Of a stretch of DNA of 64,000 bases, positions 11,612-21,144 are shown one piece after another (position 1 is the stretch's first letter; every line of letters starts with the position of its first letter). Source of the DNA: Cladosporium sp. IMV 00045 (Eukaryota; Ascomycota; Dothideomycetes; Cladosporiales; Cladosporiaceae). The position numbers and the translations under genes are program-made. Where the stretch lies: positions 62,001 to 126,000 of the forward strand of contig MSJI02000804.1 of the NCBI GenBank assembly GCA_001931905.2, written 5' to 3'. The notes under the pieces are model-generated. The model was not told the origin of the DNA. It worked only from the letters and a program-made list of their open reading frames with translations, and ran no database searches.

Positions 11612-12463
11612 ATGTCCGATTACCAGAACCAGAGCGCATCGGGGTATGCAAAGCAGCATAACGGAAACATCTGTATGTCACGCCAAATGGAGGTTATAGC
11701 CTGGGAGCATCAAAGTTGACGGCGCGTAGACACCACGAACACATACCACGGCTACACTCCACCGCCGCGTCAATACTCACCTGAAGAACGCAAGCGCCAA
11801 AATGAGCAACTCCTCAAAGCTGCGGAGGAAGGCCAGCTCCATCGTATCGAACACCTCCTGAGACTTGGAGCAGACGTGGACTACGCCGATAGAGGCGGGT
11901 TTACAGCTCTGGGTTTTGCTGCAAAAGCAGGGAAAACTGATGTGGCAAAATCGTTGATTCGAGCTGGAGCAGACGTCAATGCTGACACAGCGTTGCATTT
12001 TGCCGTGCAAGCGGAGAGTCCAGACATCGTAGAAGCTCTAATTGCTTCTGGGGCCGACGTCAATAAGAAAGACATCTTCCTTCGTGTTGCGCTACACTTT
12101 GCTGCACAGGCTGGCAATGTAGGCATTATGAACATGCTGATATCCAGCAACGCAGACCTGGACAAGAGCGACCTTTTCGGCGCCACTCCTCTGCACAAGG
12201 CTGTATCTCATGGGCAAGAAGGGGCGGTCCAAGTTCTTTGCCGCAACGGTGCAAAGACTGACACCGCCGGATCTACTGGCATGACCGCTCTGCATCTTGC
12301 TATTAAGTCCAAACATGTACCTCACGATTCCAACATTGTGGAGACTCTGGTTCTCGCTGGAGTGAACGTGAATGCCCGTGACGATTTGGCACGCACGGCC
12401 CTTCATTTCACAACCAACCGGGACGCGAGATCTTTGCTCGAAAGTCATGGCGCCATTGAATGA
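11612..12463 (+). CDS. Ankyrin-repeat protein
   Basis: Two exons: 11612-11672 and 11730-12463, with a 57-base intron (GTATGT...CGTAG, TTGAC branch-like element) that joins in phase, giving 264 residues starting MSDYQNQSASGYAKQHNG. After a Gly/Tyr/Pro-rich leader and a charged helix (PEERKRQNEQLLKAAEEG) there are about seven ankyrin repeats, recognisable by units such as GGFTALGFAAKAGKTDVAK, GATPLHKAVSHGQEGAV and TALHLAIKS, with the recurring AGADVN turn. Two of the repeats lack the usual G-TPLH opening, reading ADTALHFAVQAE and LRVALHFAAQAG, so they are slightly degenerate. Ankyrin stacks bind proteins and have no catalysis. It lies 496 bases upstream of, and on the same strand as, a HET-domain gene, which hints at but does not prove a shared role in non-self recognition. 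Confidence 0.85.
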
Positions 12464-12959
12464 TACAAACCACCACAATTTAAAATTTCTGTGTTTTGTT
12501 CGGATTATAAGGTCGTGAGGATAAGAGCTCCAGGGGAAATTATCGTAGAGCAGTCGCGACATTTGTCTCGGGGTTTGATGATCGAGCGTATACATCAGAT
12601 CGAGATTAGCCCATACTCGTTAAATGTAGTTTCCGGTAGCGGCTCGACACTTTCCGACCTTAATTTTTCACACACTTCACGCTCCCTTGAATTCATCCAA
12701 CGTAACAACAGAAGAATGAAAAAGATGTGAGAGACGGCGTTGCGGTACCGTCTTCTCGAGATTCGGTGCTTGGGGATGCCCAAGTTGGTTTTGCATTGAC
12801 GGTTATGCAAGTCATCCGCCATGGCTTAGCGAACCAAGCAAGGCGCTCGAGCAACCGCCATCGTCTGCCTAGTCAGACAGGCTCCCGCCAGCTCTCAACT
12901 TACTATGAAAACAGACGCATTAAAGCTCCATTCTAACCTTCGAAAGCCAACATCTCAAC
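12464..12959. other. Spacer between the ankyrin and HET genes
   Basis: No supported gene. It contains the 3' side of the ankyrin gene and the promoter of the HET gene; the last 30 bases before its ATG read CTTCGAAAGCCAACATCTCAAC, an A/C-rich leader usual for fungal starts. Confidence 0.55.
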
Positions 12960-14156
12960 ATGCGACTGCTCGACACCACCACCCTAGAATTCATAGAATA
13001 CCCCGATCGCCCAGATGTAGGATATGCCATCCTCTCACACAGATGGGGGGACGAAGAAGTCACGTTCAAAGAATACCGCAAGCATCGCGAAGACATCAAA
13101 CAACGGCAGGGGTACCGCAAGATCATCGACTTCTGTGAGGTCGCGCGCAGGAGAGGTCTCGCTCTAGCTTGGATCGACACATGCTGCATCGATAAGCGTA
13201 GCAGCGCTGAGCTTTCTGAGGCGATCAACTCCATGTATGCGTGGTACGAACATTCGGCGGAATGCTATGTGTGGCTCAAAGGCTCTAAAGGCAGTCTAGA
13301 AAGACTGGGTGAATGCGATTGGTTCTCACGGGGCTGGACCTTGCAAGAGATGCTCGCTCCGACGCTTGTCGTATTCTTCACAGAAGACTGGGAGGTTATT
13401 GGACACAAAAGTCGGGATATGCTTCCCAACGCAGAGGAAACCAATCGTTTCCTAGACGAAGCCGAACCTCTCGAAGACGGGAGAGTAATCAATATCAGAC
13501 CCAAGGGCCCCAGGATTATCGCCGAGCTCTCCAAACTCACAGGCGTGCCAGAACGCTTTCTTGATACGTTTCAAGTCAAGAAGGCGAGCATCGCAGCACG
13601 AATGAGCTGGGCCGCAGGTCGCGAAACGACGCGCTTGGAGGACCGAGCCTACAGCCTTCTTGGACTCTTCCAAGTCCACATGCCGTTATTATACGGCGAA
13701 GGCAACAAATCTTTCCAGCGCCTGCAAGAAGAAATCATGCGCAGAAACGACGACACCTCTATATTCTGTCATGCAAACCCCAAGCTTTTGGCAAGGACAC
13801 CCTTGGATTTTCAAGAGTCTGGCGACGTCACAATCGGCCGCATGCGTAACGTCTTGGAGCCACACTCGATGACAAACAGAGTTTTGAAGTTTCACGTCAC
13901 AGCCCACGCAGAGATGGTAGTTCCGGGTTCTCCTCAAATCAAGAGTCGTATCTACAGAATCGATCTCGGGTGTCACAAGCCCAGCGGAAGCACGAACGAC
14001 CCACTTCATGTCATACCACAGTCTCTCTATATCATGCATGACAGGACTCGAGATGGCTATTATCAGAAACTCCCGGCTGCTCCAGCACGCCTCACAAAGC
14101 GTCAGGGGGGAAGCCTCTTGTACGAGTTAGATAAGGCATTCTACGTGAAACTGTAA
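12960..14156 (+). CDS. HET (heterokaryon incompatibility) domain protein
   Basis: Single-exon gene of 398 residues starting MRLLDTTTLEF at an ATG in good context (CAAC before it). The HET domain spans roughly residues 22-175 and shows all its usual blocks: YAILSHRWGDEEVTF, YRKIIDFCEVARRRGLALAWIDTCCIDK, SAELSEAINSMYAWYEHSAECYVWL and WFSRGWTLQEMLAP. HET domains, distantly related to TIR folds, trigger programmed cell death when incompatible strains fuse. The C-terminal half contains the segment RTYSLLGLF-like (here DRAYSLLGLFQVHMPLLYGEG) that follows HET domains in this subfamily, then a divergent tail without NACHT, WD40 or ankyrin repeats. So it is the short effector-type architecture. Which partner gene activates it cannot be told; the ankyrin gene just upstream is the obvious candidate. 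Confidence 0.92.
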   Translation: MRLLDTTTLEFIEYPDRPDVGYAILSHRWGDEEVTFKEYRKHREDIKQRQGYRKIIDFCEVARRRGLALAWIDTCCIDKRSSAELSEAINSMYAWYEHSAECYVWLKGSKGSLERLGECDWFSRGWTLQEMLAPTLVVFFTEDWEVIGHKSRDMLPNAEETNRFLDEAEPLEDGRVINIRPKGPRIIAELSKLTGVPERFLDTFQVKKASIAARMSWAAGRETTRLEDRAYSLLGLFQVHMPLLYGEGNKSFQRLQEEIMRRNDDTSIFCHANPKLLARTPLDFQESGDVTIGRMRNVLEPHSMTNRVLKFHVTAHAEMVVPGSPQIKSRIYRIDLGCHKPSGSTNDPLHVIPQSLYIMHDRTRDGYYQKLPAAPARLTKRQGGSLLYELDKAFYVKL

Positions 14157-14233
14157 GCTCTCAGTTCAAAGAGTGCATTTTGAGGTATCAAGGCAATTTT
14201 CTAGTGGAAGCTCATGTTGACATCTCGAGCTAA

Positions 14234-15770
14234 TTAATCCCAATGCCGCCGAATAACCGGTCTAGCCGGATCCCACGGCCCATGAATCTCATTCTTATAC
14301 CGCTGCAAGCCAATCAACCACCAACTCGTAGCACCCATCCCCAAAAGCGTGACAATGCCACCCAAAGCCACGCCTAAAACTGCGTGACCGAGACCTCCAC
14401 CCGAGATCACCATGCCGAGTCCACCCGAGGCGAGCACGATGAGGAAGATGGTCAAAGTCAGGTGAAGAGGCCAGGAGTGGTGTTTGAGGTGGCGACGAAA
14501 GACTGGAAAGAGGCCGAAGACTTCGATGCTGAAGAGGGTCAGGCTGAAGACGTGGGTGGTGGATGGGAGGCGGGAGGCGAGCACTGTGCTTGCCATGAGG
14601 GCGGCGTTTGTTGAGAGGGAGGCTGGGAATCTGGAAAGAAATCATTAGCTCCGGCTCTGGCCTGTTCTATCTTGATATGCTCAGGAACACTTACTTCGCT
14701 TCAGGACCGGCACCATAGTCAAAAGTGAATACGTTGATACACATGAGCCAGGTGCTCAGCGCCCAAATGCTGTCGCTACTTGTAGATTTCGTAAGAGACT
14801 TGAGGATTGGCGAAAGACCCAGCAAAGAGAAGTAGATAAGAATGGCTGACTTCGCTGTTGTTAGTCGCTCGACCATCCGTGGAGAGAGGCTGGATGGCCG
14901 GTTGTTATAAGGTGGAATGTAAGTCGGCGAGGGTACCGGGCTAGAATTGACATCTGCATTCGGTGCCATGGGAGGTGATTGTGGCGGCTGCAGTATTCCA
15001 GTCACAGACGTGAGACTAGGATTGCGCGAATGGGCTCGCGAATGGGCTCGCGAGTGGACTCCATTGGGCGGTAGCACTGGCTCCTTAGGCATGGTGCTAG
15101 CATCCAGCGATGCTCTGCCGGTATTCGCAACTTCCTCACCCAGCTCTCCCAGCCCGTCAAACCTGCCCATATCTCCCATCTCATCCACTTCCTCTTTGGT
15201 ATGCCAGTAGTCTCTTAACACCCAACCAGCCACCGTTCCAAAAGTTGCCCACCCAACAACAGCACTCGGGCTGACGCGCTCTTGGAAGATCCCCGTAAAG
15301 CAGCACACGAAGATGATGACCGAACACACATGCTGCACAATAATTGTACTATCCGCAACCAGTGTCCAGAACTCATAAGGCTGCAAGCGCGGGTTGCGCT
15401 GCAAATGATCCAGAAACGTTTCCTCGTCGGTGTAATTATCCGGGTAACTCTGCTTCACCCACAACAGCTTTTTCCACGGCCGGTGGCGCCGCCGGCTGCT
15501 ACTGCGGCCTCGTCGCTTGTCGCGATGCTTGCGCGTGGGATTTGTAGTATTTCCATTGCTGGCGAGATGTGCTGTTGCGGCTGTGACGGTGTCGCTGCGG
15601 CCTAGCGGGCTGCGAGAGCGCTGCTGTTGGTAGGGCGGGGAGGTGTTCGGAAATGCATCTTCGGGTTTCAGATGGCGCGACGAGGCTGCACGAGGGTACA
15701 GTTGGTCTGATTGGAGAGAGCTAGTGCGAGAGGAGTGCGAGGTTGACGGCGGCTCAAAGGGCGGAGGCAT
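14234..15770 (-). CDS. GPI2: GPI-GlcNAc transferase subunit Gpi2/PIG-C
   Basis: Membrane subunit of the endoplasmic reticulum complex that transfers GlcNAc to phosphatidylinositol, the first step of GPI-anchor synthesis. Two exons, 14695-15770 and 14234-14630, join in phase over the intron 14631-14694 (GTAAGT...CTAATG...CAG). The first ATG in the frame is at 15770; bases up to 15860 are open but contain no ATG. After a Ser/Pro/Arg-rich N-terminus of about 100 residues comes the conserved RPWKKLLWVKQSYPDNYTDE motif of PIG-C, then hydrophobic segments including IIVQHVCSVIIFVCCFTGIF, ILIYFSLLGLSPILKSLT and LTIFLIVLASGGLGM. A hydrophilic loop in the middle holds a 12-base tandem repeat (15024-15060) coding for HSRAHSRAHSR. 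The insertion loop and N-terminus are longer than in yeast Gpi2. Confidence 0.9.
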
Positions 15771-16048
15771 TGGATGTGGGAAGAGACATGGAGTCGGTGG
15801 TTGTGGTTCATCACTTGGTGGGGTCGTCTGGGGAGAAAGAGTGGGAGTAGGCTTTATCACATGCTTGGATTTATGCTTATTTTAGATTCATCTCACGACG
15901 ACAACATTTTTTCTCATTTCTGACCTCATCAGATGGAATCATTTTGGCTTCTCCAGATCCGCCTGTGTCTTTTCTGAAAATTGAGCTGCCTCACAAACTC
16001 GGGCGCAATGGCTTTAGCACTGCTATAAAGTCTCAAAATCTATCTGCT

Positions 16049-17635
16049 CTACAGCTTTGACCTGAAGAGTCCACTCAGCCAACCACTCTTGACAGCCGAC
16101 GTCGGCGGAAGATATTTCTCGAGCTCAGCTGTGTTGAGCCACGACATGTCTCCGCGAACGGCATTGAGATCGGTGATACCGCACAGCCTCATCGCAGTCT
16201 CAAGCTCATCTCGGAGGACTGTACACTCGTCAGTAAGATCATCAGGACAGACCAGGAGAGACAACTCACTATCAGCACAGTGCTCCACGCCTTCTGTGTC
16301 ATACATCACTGAGCACTGGAATGGCCTTCCCACACCGATGCCCTTCGCACCCAAGAGTACGGCCTTGAGCACGTCTGAGCCTCGTCGCACTCCGCCGTCA
16401 ACCAGGACTTCCATCTTGTCGAATACCTCCGGGCAGTCTCTTCTCATCTCAAGCAGCGTTAGGATCGTGGCCGGCGCGCTGTCCAATGCTCTTCCGCCAT
16501 GGTTAGATACCACGATACCTTGACAGCCAAGATCAAGAGCCGTCTTCGCATCCGCAGCAGACTGAATGCCTTTTACAAGAATAGGCAGTTTCGTGTGCTT
16601 TCTCAGCCATGGCAGGTCGTCCCATGAGAGTGCCCAATCGATGAAAGACCCGGTGCTCCTCGCCAACCCGCCACCCTTCTTGTCCACCCCAGACTTCTGC
16701 CCATTCTGGTAGACACTGACTTGCACTTGCGTCCTGACCCTCTCATCTGCCTCTCTCTTCGACACAACAGCCAAGTCAGCCGTGACAAACAATGCCTTGA
16801 CCTCTGGGAGTCCTTCCAACTGCTTCAATACAGCTTCAGTCTTGTGCCGTTGTTTATCGACATACAGCTGGAAAAAGAACGGATTTCCCTGACCGCTTGC
16901 AACAATATCCTCCACACCCATCGAAGCAGTCGTCGAAACGCAATGCACGATACCTGCGGTCTTTGCACCTCTAGCCAGCGCCCCTTCACCCTCTGGACCA
17001 GCAGTCTTAGCAATGCCCATGGGACAAATCCAGACAGGCATGTTGACATCAACACCCAGCATGCTCATCTTAGTGTTGACAGCGCTGACATTACGCATCA
17101 CGCGCGGACGGAACCACAGGCGCTGCCAGAAAGTCTTGTTGGCATTGAGCGTCAGCAAATCATTAGAAGCGCCTGAGACGAAGGCGTTTGCTTTCTGACT
17201 GCCAGACTTGGCAAATGCTTGCTCGAAGTCATCCAAGTTGATGATGGACGAGAGAGGCGGCTTTTCGTTCGGGTCGGCCTCTGAGACGGTTTCTTCCTTC
17301 TGTGCTTCAAGCCAGGTGTCGGTGATGGTGCTGGTGTCGAAGTCACCTTTCTTCTCTGACGGACCCAGTTCTTTCTCGATCAGATTGGCGGCGTGGAAGT
17401 CATTGTAGGTTTTACTGCCGTCTTTGCCGGCGTACTTGTAGATCACTGAAAGATTGCTGTGAGTTGTATTCTTGTAAGACGGGTAATGATGAGGATTCTT
17501 ACTGTCAGGCCCGCCAGGGTGATTAGGCGCAAAGTTGGTGAGATCGTACACTTTGCCATTGATGACTATCCAGCAGTTGTCTGGCGTGGCGTGGTTGTCG
17601 AGCTCGGCGACCGAGATCTTTGTATCCGACGACAT
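16049..17635 (-). CDS. Flavocytochrome b2-like 2-hydroxyacid dehydrogenase with C-terminal SKL
   Basis: Cytochrome b5 domain fused to an FMN-dependent 2-hydroxyacid dehydrogenase, the layout of yeast L-lactate dehydrogenase Cyb2. Start ATG at 17635 (MSSDTKISVAELDNHATP). Two short introns are multiples of three and stop-free: 17446-17502 (57 bases) and 16219-16269 (51 bases). Removing them restores HPGGPDMIYKYAGKDG and EHCADILRDELETAMRLCG, as expected of the family, and leaves 492 residues. Haem ligands are the His of HPGG and of NDFHAAN. The flavin domain has VSNHGGRALDSAPA with the catalytic His, and LVDGGVRRGSDVLKAVLLGA for phosphate binding. There is no mitochondrial presequence, and the last three residues are SKL, a canonical peroxisomal type 1 signal. 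So a peroxisomal hydroxyacid oxidation role is inferred rather than the mitochondrial intermembrane role of Cyb2. Lactate as substrate is not proven. Confidence 0.9.
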   Translation of the reverse strand: MSSDTKISVAELDNHATPDNCWIVINGKVYDLTNFAPNHPGGPDSKNPHHYPSYKNTTHSNLSVIYKYAGKDGSKTYNDFHAANLIEKELGPSEKKGDFDTSTITDTWLEAQKEETVSEADPNEKPPLSSIINLDDFEQAFAKSGSQKANAFVSGASNDLLTLNANKTFWQRLWFRPRVMRNVSAVNTKMSMLGVDVNMPVWICPMGIAKTAGPEGEGALARGAKTAGIVHCVSTTASMGVEDIVASGQGNPFFFQLYVDKQRHKTEAVLKQLEGLPEVKALFVTADLAVVSKREADERVRTQVQVSVYQNGQKSGVDKKGGGLARSTGSFIDWALSWDDLPWLRKHTKLPILVKGIQSAADAKTALDLGCQGIVVSNHGGRALDSAPATILTLLEMRRDCPEVFDKMEVLVDGGVRRGSDVLKAVLLGAKGIGVGRPFQCSVMYDTEGVEHCADSELSLLVCPDDLTDECTVLRDELETAMRLCGITDLNAVRGDMSWLNTAELEKYLPPTSAVKSGWLSGLFRSKL

Positions 17636-18496
17636 AGTTGTCCTTGGTCTATTGTGTGCTGCCCAATATATAGTTTTCGTCAATCCGTCAGATCATACAT
17701 GTATCAATTTGATCTAATCGAGAATGAAGACAATGAGATAGTTGATGTCGGGAATAATAAAAGTGCTGACCTACCACCGGGATATGGTTGCATGCAGATC
17801 ACCCAGTGTCTCCGCACTCGCTCGGGGTTGTGTTTACCGAGGCTGCGTGTTCATTGACTTCACTTCTGTTCTTGAAACTCCTTCATCCCATTCATCAGAC
17901 ACTGAAATCATCGTTCTCGTGTTTCTATGCGCTGTCTGTATTGATCCATCTGAATACTTGTCTATAGTTGGTTTTAGGTAGCACCAAATCACAAATCTGC
18001 CTCGCATCGCACTCGGTGATCGATGATCCGATACACGAAGGCCTTGAATGAAGGCAATACCTGCGTCTCGTCCTTCAACAAGAGCACAAAGATTTCACTT
18101 CTCTGCGAAAGAATGTGTTTCTCAAGGTGTTCGTCAGCGCGGATGCTTGATATGTGGCAGCATCACAAAACCTCACTTGTACCCGGAGATTCGCCATGTC
18201 GAGGCTTGAAAACTGCCATGGGAGACGTGTGAGCCAACTACTCACTCCTCGATCTATTGACCGTCCGCATTCACTACTATGCAGTCTAGGCTCAAACTCA
18301 TTCGACACTGGCGTCGCATGAAACGCCATGCGCTACTTCGCTCAACGTGCAACCTCGTGACATGTGATCCTGCATTCCTCAATCCGCCATTGATCAGCGA
18401 AATTCTGTCCGACGCTCACTCAAACCTGCAATCGCTTCGCTTCGTTTTGCGTGACCGCGTACCAGCATCTACCACCTCGCACTCGCATCTCACGCA
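17636..18496. other. Divergent spacer between the flavocytochrome and BTB genes
   Basis: Nothing beyond short random frames; it should hold both promoters. Confidence 0.5.
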
Positions 18497-19137
18497 ATGG
18501 CAGAGGCCACAGGCGGGTCGCCGAGCGAAGAGCACGACAAGCAGCACGACTCAGAGCAGGAAAATGGCAAGAAGGAGCGCCAGAGGTAAGTAAATTATCG
18601 AGTACAGTCACATCAATCGTTGGCTAATCCAACTTTAGCTCCATATGGTCCGACATGATCATGGTGATCACCGAAAACACAGAGTTCATCGTCCACCGAT
18701 ACAAGATCTTCGAGACCTCAGTTTTCTTCCGCGCGGCATGTTCTGGCAACTGGGTTGAAGCACGCGATCGCACCGTCGTTTTAGATCATTTTCCAGCGAC
18801 ATACTTCGCTCTCTACGTTGAGTGGATCTACAACAAGAACCTGCCTTGTGCACCCTGTTGCGGTGCACCATTCGACGGCTGAATGGATGATTCTGTTGTC
18901 CACCACGAGCGTACAAGACTCAAGGCGCACTTTTGGTGCCAATTATGGGTTTTCGCAGGCTTCCTTGGTGACGTGGGGTTCCAGGAGCTTTGTGCATGTG
19001 CAGTAGAGGTCCATGTGAGATGTCCAAGCTTCACGAAACTTTTGCCGGAAACAACAGAGCTGGTACTCAGCGAGACATCTGAGCGCTCGGATTTACAGAA
19101 ACGGATGAGGAAGTGGGGAGCGCTGAAGGGTCTCTGA
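18497..19137 (+). pseudogene. BTB/POZ domain protein interrupted by an in-frame TGA
   Basis: Exon 1 (18497-18585, MAEATGGSPSEEHDKQ) joins in phase over the intron 18586-18638 (GTAAGT...GGCTAATCC...TTTAG) to a frame that codes for a BTB fold: IWSDMIMVITENTEFIVHRY, YKIFETSVFFRAACSGNW and DHFPATYFALYVEWIYNKNL. This frame hits TGA at 18880-18882, giving only 110 residues. The same frame resumes at once with ATG and continues to 19137 with LWVFAGFLGDVGFQEL, which matches the helical segment that normally follows the first BTB half in fungal proteins (LYVLADFLGD-like). So the full gene would be about 195 codons with one premature stop. I found no intron that removes the TGA and keeps phase. A recent nonsense change, a base error or readthrough are the options; pseudogene is the most economical call. 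Confidence 0.6.
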
Positions 19138-19209
19138 AAGATGGTGAGCTTCAAGGTGACGGCAATTGCTCATCAGTCTGGCAAGCGTGCAATACGAGAG
19201 GCGGATACT

Positions 19210-21117
19210 CTATGAAAGCGAAGCAGAGCGACTAGAGCGTACTCCTTCTTCACCCTCAGACCTCGAGATCATACTGCTCTGTTCATCAGCCGCATCAAAC
19301 CTCTGCTGTAACTCTATCCGCGTGCCACCGCCATCACTTGCCATTTCTCTCTGGCCGCCTAGCTCAATCTGTGCCATAGCCAGATGCTTAGGCAGCGGAT
19401 CCGCGCCGTCCTTGTCTTTCGCGGTGAGAATGTCGTCAAAGGTACCTATATGCCCCCGGGTCGTTCGTAGCATCGTCGAGAAAAGATTGCTATAAGAGGC
19501 GCCGTTGCGATATATGCTGACGCACCCCGCAATGCATGCTAGCAGCGAAAGACCCAGTGCGGTGCTGTAAGAAGCTATGAGGTTTGCTTGACGATAGGCG
19601 TACACGTTGGACCAGTGATCGAAGGCGACCTCGACGCGGTCGCCAACTTCCTTGAGGAATGCCGGTCTGCTGAACAGCGAAAGGGTGAGGTTATGGGAGA
19701 GCTCTTCGATGGCTCCCGCGAGGGAGCGGTTGAAGTGTGATGAAGCAAAGGCTTCTTCGGGCCACACCTTGTAGACTCCACGGATAGCATCTGCTATCGC
19801 CCAGCTTTCGTTTACGTTTCTGACCCTGGCGGTGTACAACAATGGCCGTGTGAACATTAGGGACGTCTGTGTAATGTCCGTCACTGCCTCAATCAGGTTG
19901 GCATTTCCTCCCTGATCGACAACGTGTCCTTTAACGAGCTTGATCAAGCAGTCCATGATGGCAAAGTACCCCTGGTGCTTATCGTAAATTTCGTAATATT
20001 GCAGTGCGCGTACTTCTACCGTGAGATTGGCAAAACTGCCACCGCCGTTCGCTGAGGAAGGAACATCCATCGCATACATGGCTTCGTAGAGTGTGCAGTT
20101 GATCACCTCCCATTTGTTTGGAGAAAATCGAAACTCGCCTTTTCCGGAGTAAGCTTTAGTAGCGACAATTATACTCGACGAACCGTGTTGCCTTTCTGTG
20201 GGATAGGTGTCCATTATATCCTTGCCGCTCGCTCTACTCCCATTATGGAGGAGTGGAGGACGCCTTTGGTCTCCATTTGGGTCTGAGAAGTTAACATAAG
20301 GTAGAGGCGTCATGGGCCAAGCAATGTATGTGATACGTATTCGATTTAGACCACATTCAATGTATGCGCCTTGCGTCCAGTTGTGGCTGGGACAATCCGT
20401 TTCCATGTAATTTTGAAACCATGCCAGATCTTCAGATGAGATTGGCTCACAACGTACAGCAGGACCGAGAAATTGCGATTTGTAGCTAGAATTAACAGCT
20501 ATTGCCGGTGGTTGCATCACTGTGCTCTGGTAAGCAGTGGCTGTGGCTAGACGAGAGAGCTCAGGTCCAGGTCCACTGACTTCATCGAATAAGTAACCTC
20601 TTTGGAACATGGCTTCGGCTGAAAAGTTCAGGGCTGGAACATGGTGAAAAGTGTATTCCGTCTGACTGACAGTCTCAACAGCCAACGTGGCGGGTGGTAG
20701 AAGAGCAGCCAGTGGTAGCAGCCAGCATAGTAGAGCCAACGCCGTCAGTCCTGGATTGCTCATTAGGGCTCGAAGGTTTGAGAATTCGAGTAAAGACCCA
20801 AGTATGCCGGCCAAGGAGTCCAAGTCTGAAAGTGGGAGCGACTTAGCCTTGCGAATGATGGTCCCCCAGAAGACTTGCCAGTATACAGCCCCAACGGTGA
20901 CTATCAGACAGGCGCGGAAGAGGAAAGCAAAGCCTGTACCGATAGCAATATTGACTTGCTGGTCGAAAAGTCCGCCTTCAGCGTCAACAACGCTGCCGCT
21001 CAGCCGTAGGTAGAATGCATGATGGCCAAGAGCGAACGCCAAAGCAGCAATGAAGGATGACAGAACAATTGTAGGTGACTTCCAATGAACGTGTCCACGC
21101 GCTTCTTTCGGCGACAT
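19210..21117 (-). CDS. Large fungal membrane protein of unknown function
   Basis: The first in-frame ATG is at 21117 (MSPKEARGHVHWKSP), giving about 635 residues. Upstream the frame stays open to about 21260 (reading HGLARLWLETFHPLWNF just before) but without an ATG, so a short 5' exon is likely and the true start is unresolved. Hydrophobic segments: TIVLSSFIAALAFALGHHAF near the N-terminus, FAFLFRACLIVTVGAVYWQV, LTALALLCWLLPLAALL, and a single one near residue 545 (LIASYSTALGLSLLACIAG). Between the third and last lies an extracellular or lumenal domain of about 370 residues with many N-glycosylation sequons (for example NFS, NSS, NWT, NLT) and paired Cys. The tail is cytosolic, Ser/Glu-rich. 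The three-plus-one topology matches a widespread, uncharacterised fungal family; no reaction is known to me. Confidence 0.75.
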   Translation of the reverse strand: MSPKEARGHVHWKSPTIVLSSFIAALAFALGHHAFYLRLSGSVVDAEGGLFDQQVNIAIGTGFAFLFRACLIVTVGAVYWQVFWGTIIRKAKSLPLSDLDSLAGILGSLLEFSNLRALMSNPGLTALALLCWLLPLAALLPPATLAVETVSQTEYTFHHVPALNFSAEAMFQRGYLFDEVSGPGPELSRLATATAYQSTVMQPPAIAVNSSYKSQFLGPAVRCEPISSEDLAWFQNYMETDCPSHNWTQGAYIECGLNRIRITYIAWPMTPLPYVNFSDPNGDQRRPPLLHNGSRASGKDIMDTYPTERQHGSSSIIVATKAYSGKGEFRFSPNKWEVINCTLYEAMYAMDVPSSANGGGSFANLTVEVRALQYYEIYDKHQGYFAIMDCLIKLVKGHVVDQGGNANLIEAVTDITQTSLMFTRPLLYTARVRNVNESWAIADAIRGVYKVWPEEAFASSHFNRSLAGAIEELSHNLTLSLFSRPAFLKEVGDRVEVAFDHWSNVYAYRQANLIASYSTALGLSLLACIAGCVSIYRNGASYSNLFSTMLRTTRGHIGTFDDILTAKDKDGADPLPKHLAMAQIELGGQREMASDGGGTRIELQQRFDAADEQSSMISRSEGEEGVRSSRSASLS

Positions 21118-21144
21118 TTCAGTGTATGAGGTGACAAAGTCCAA

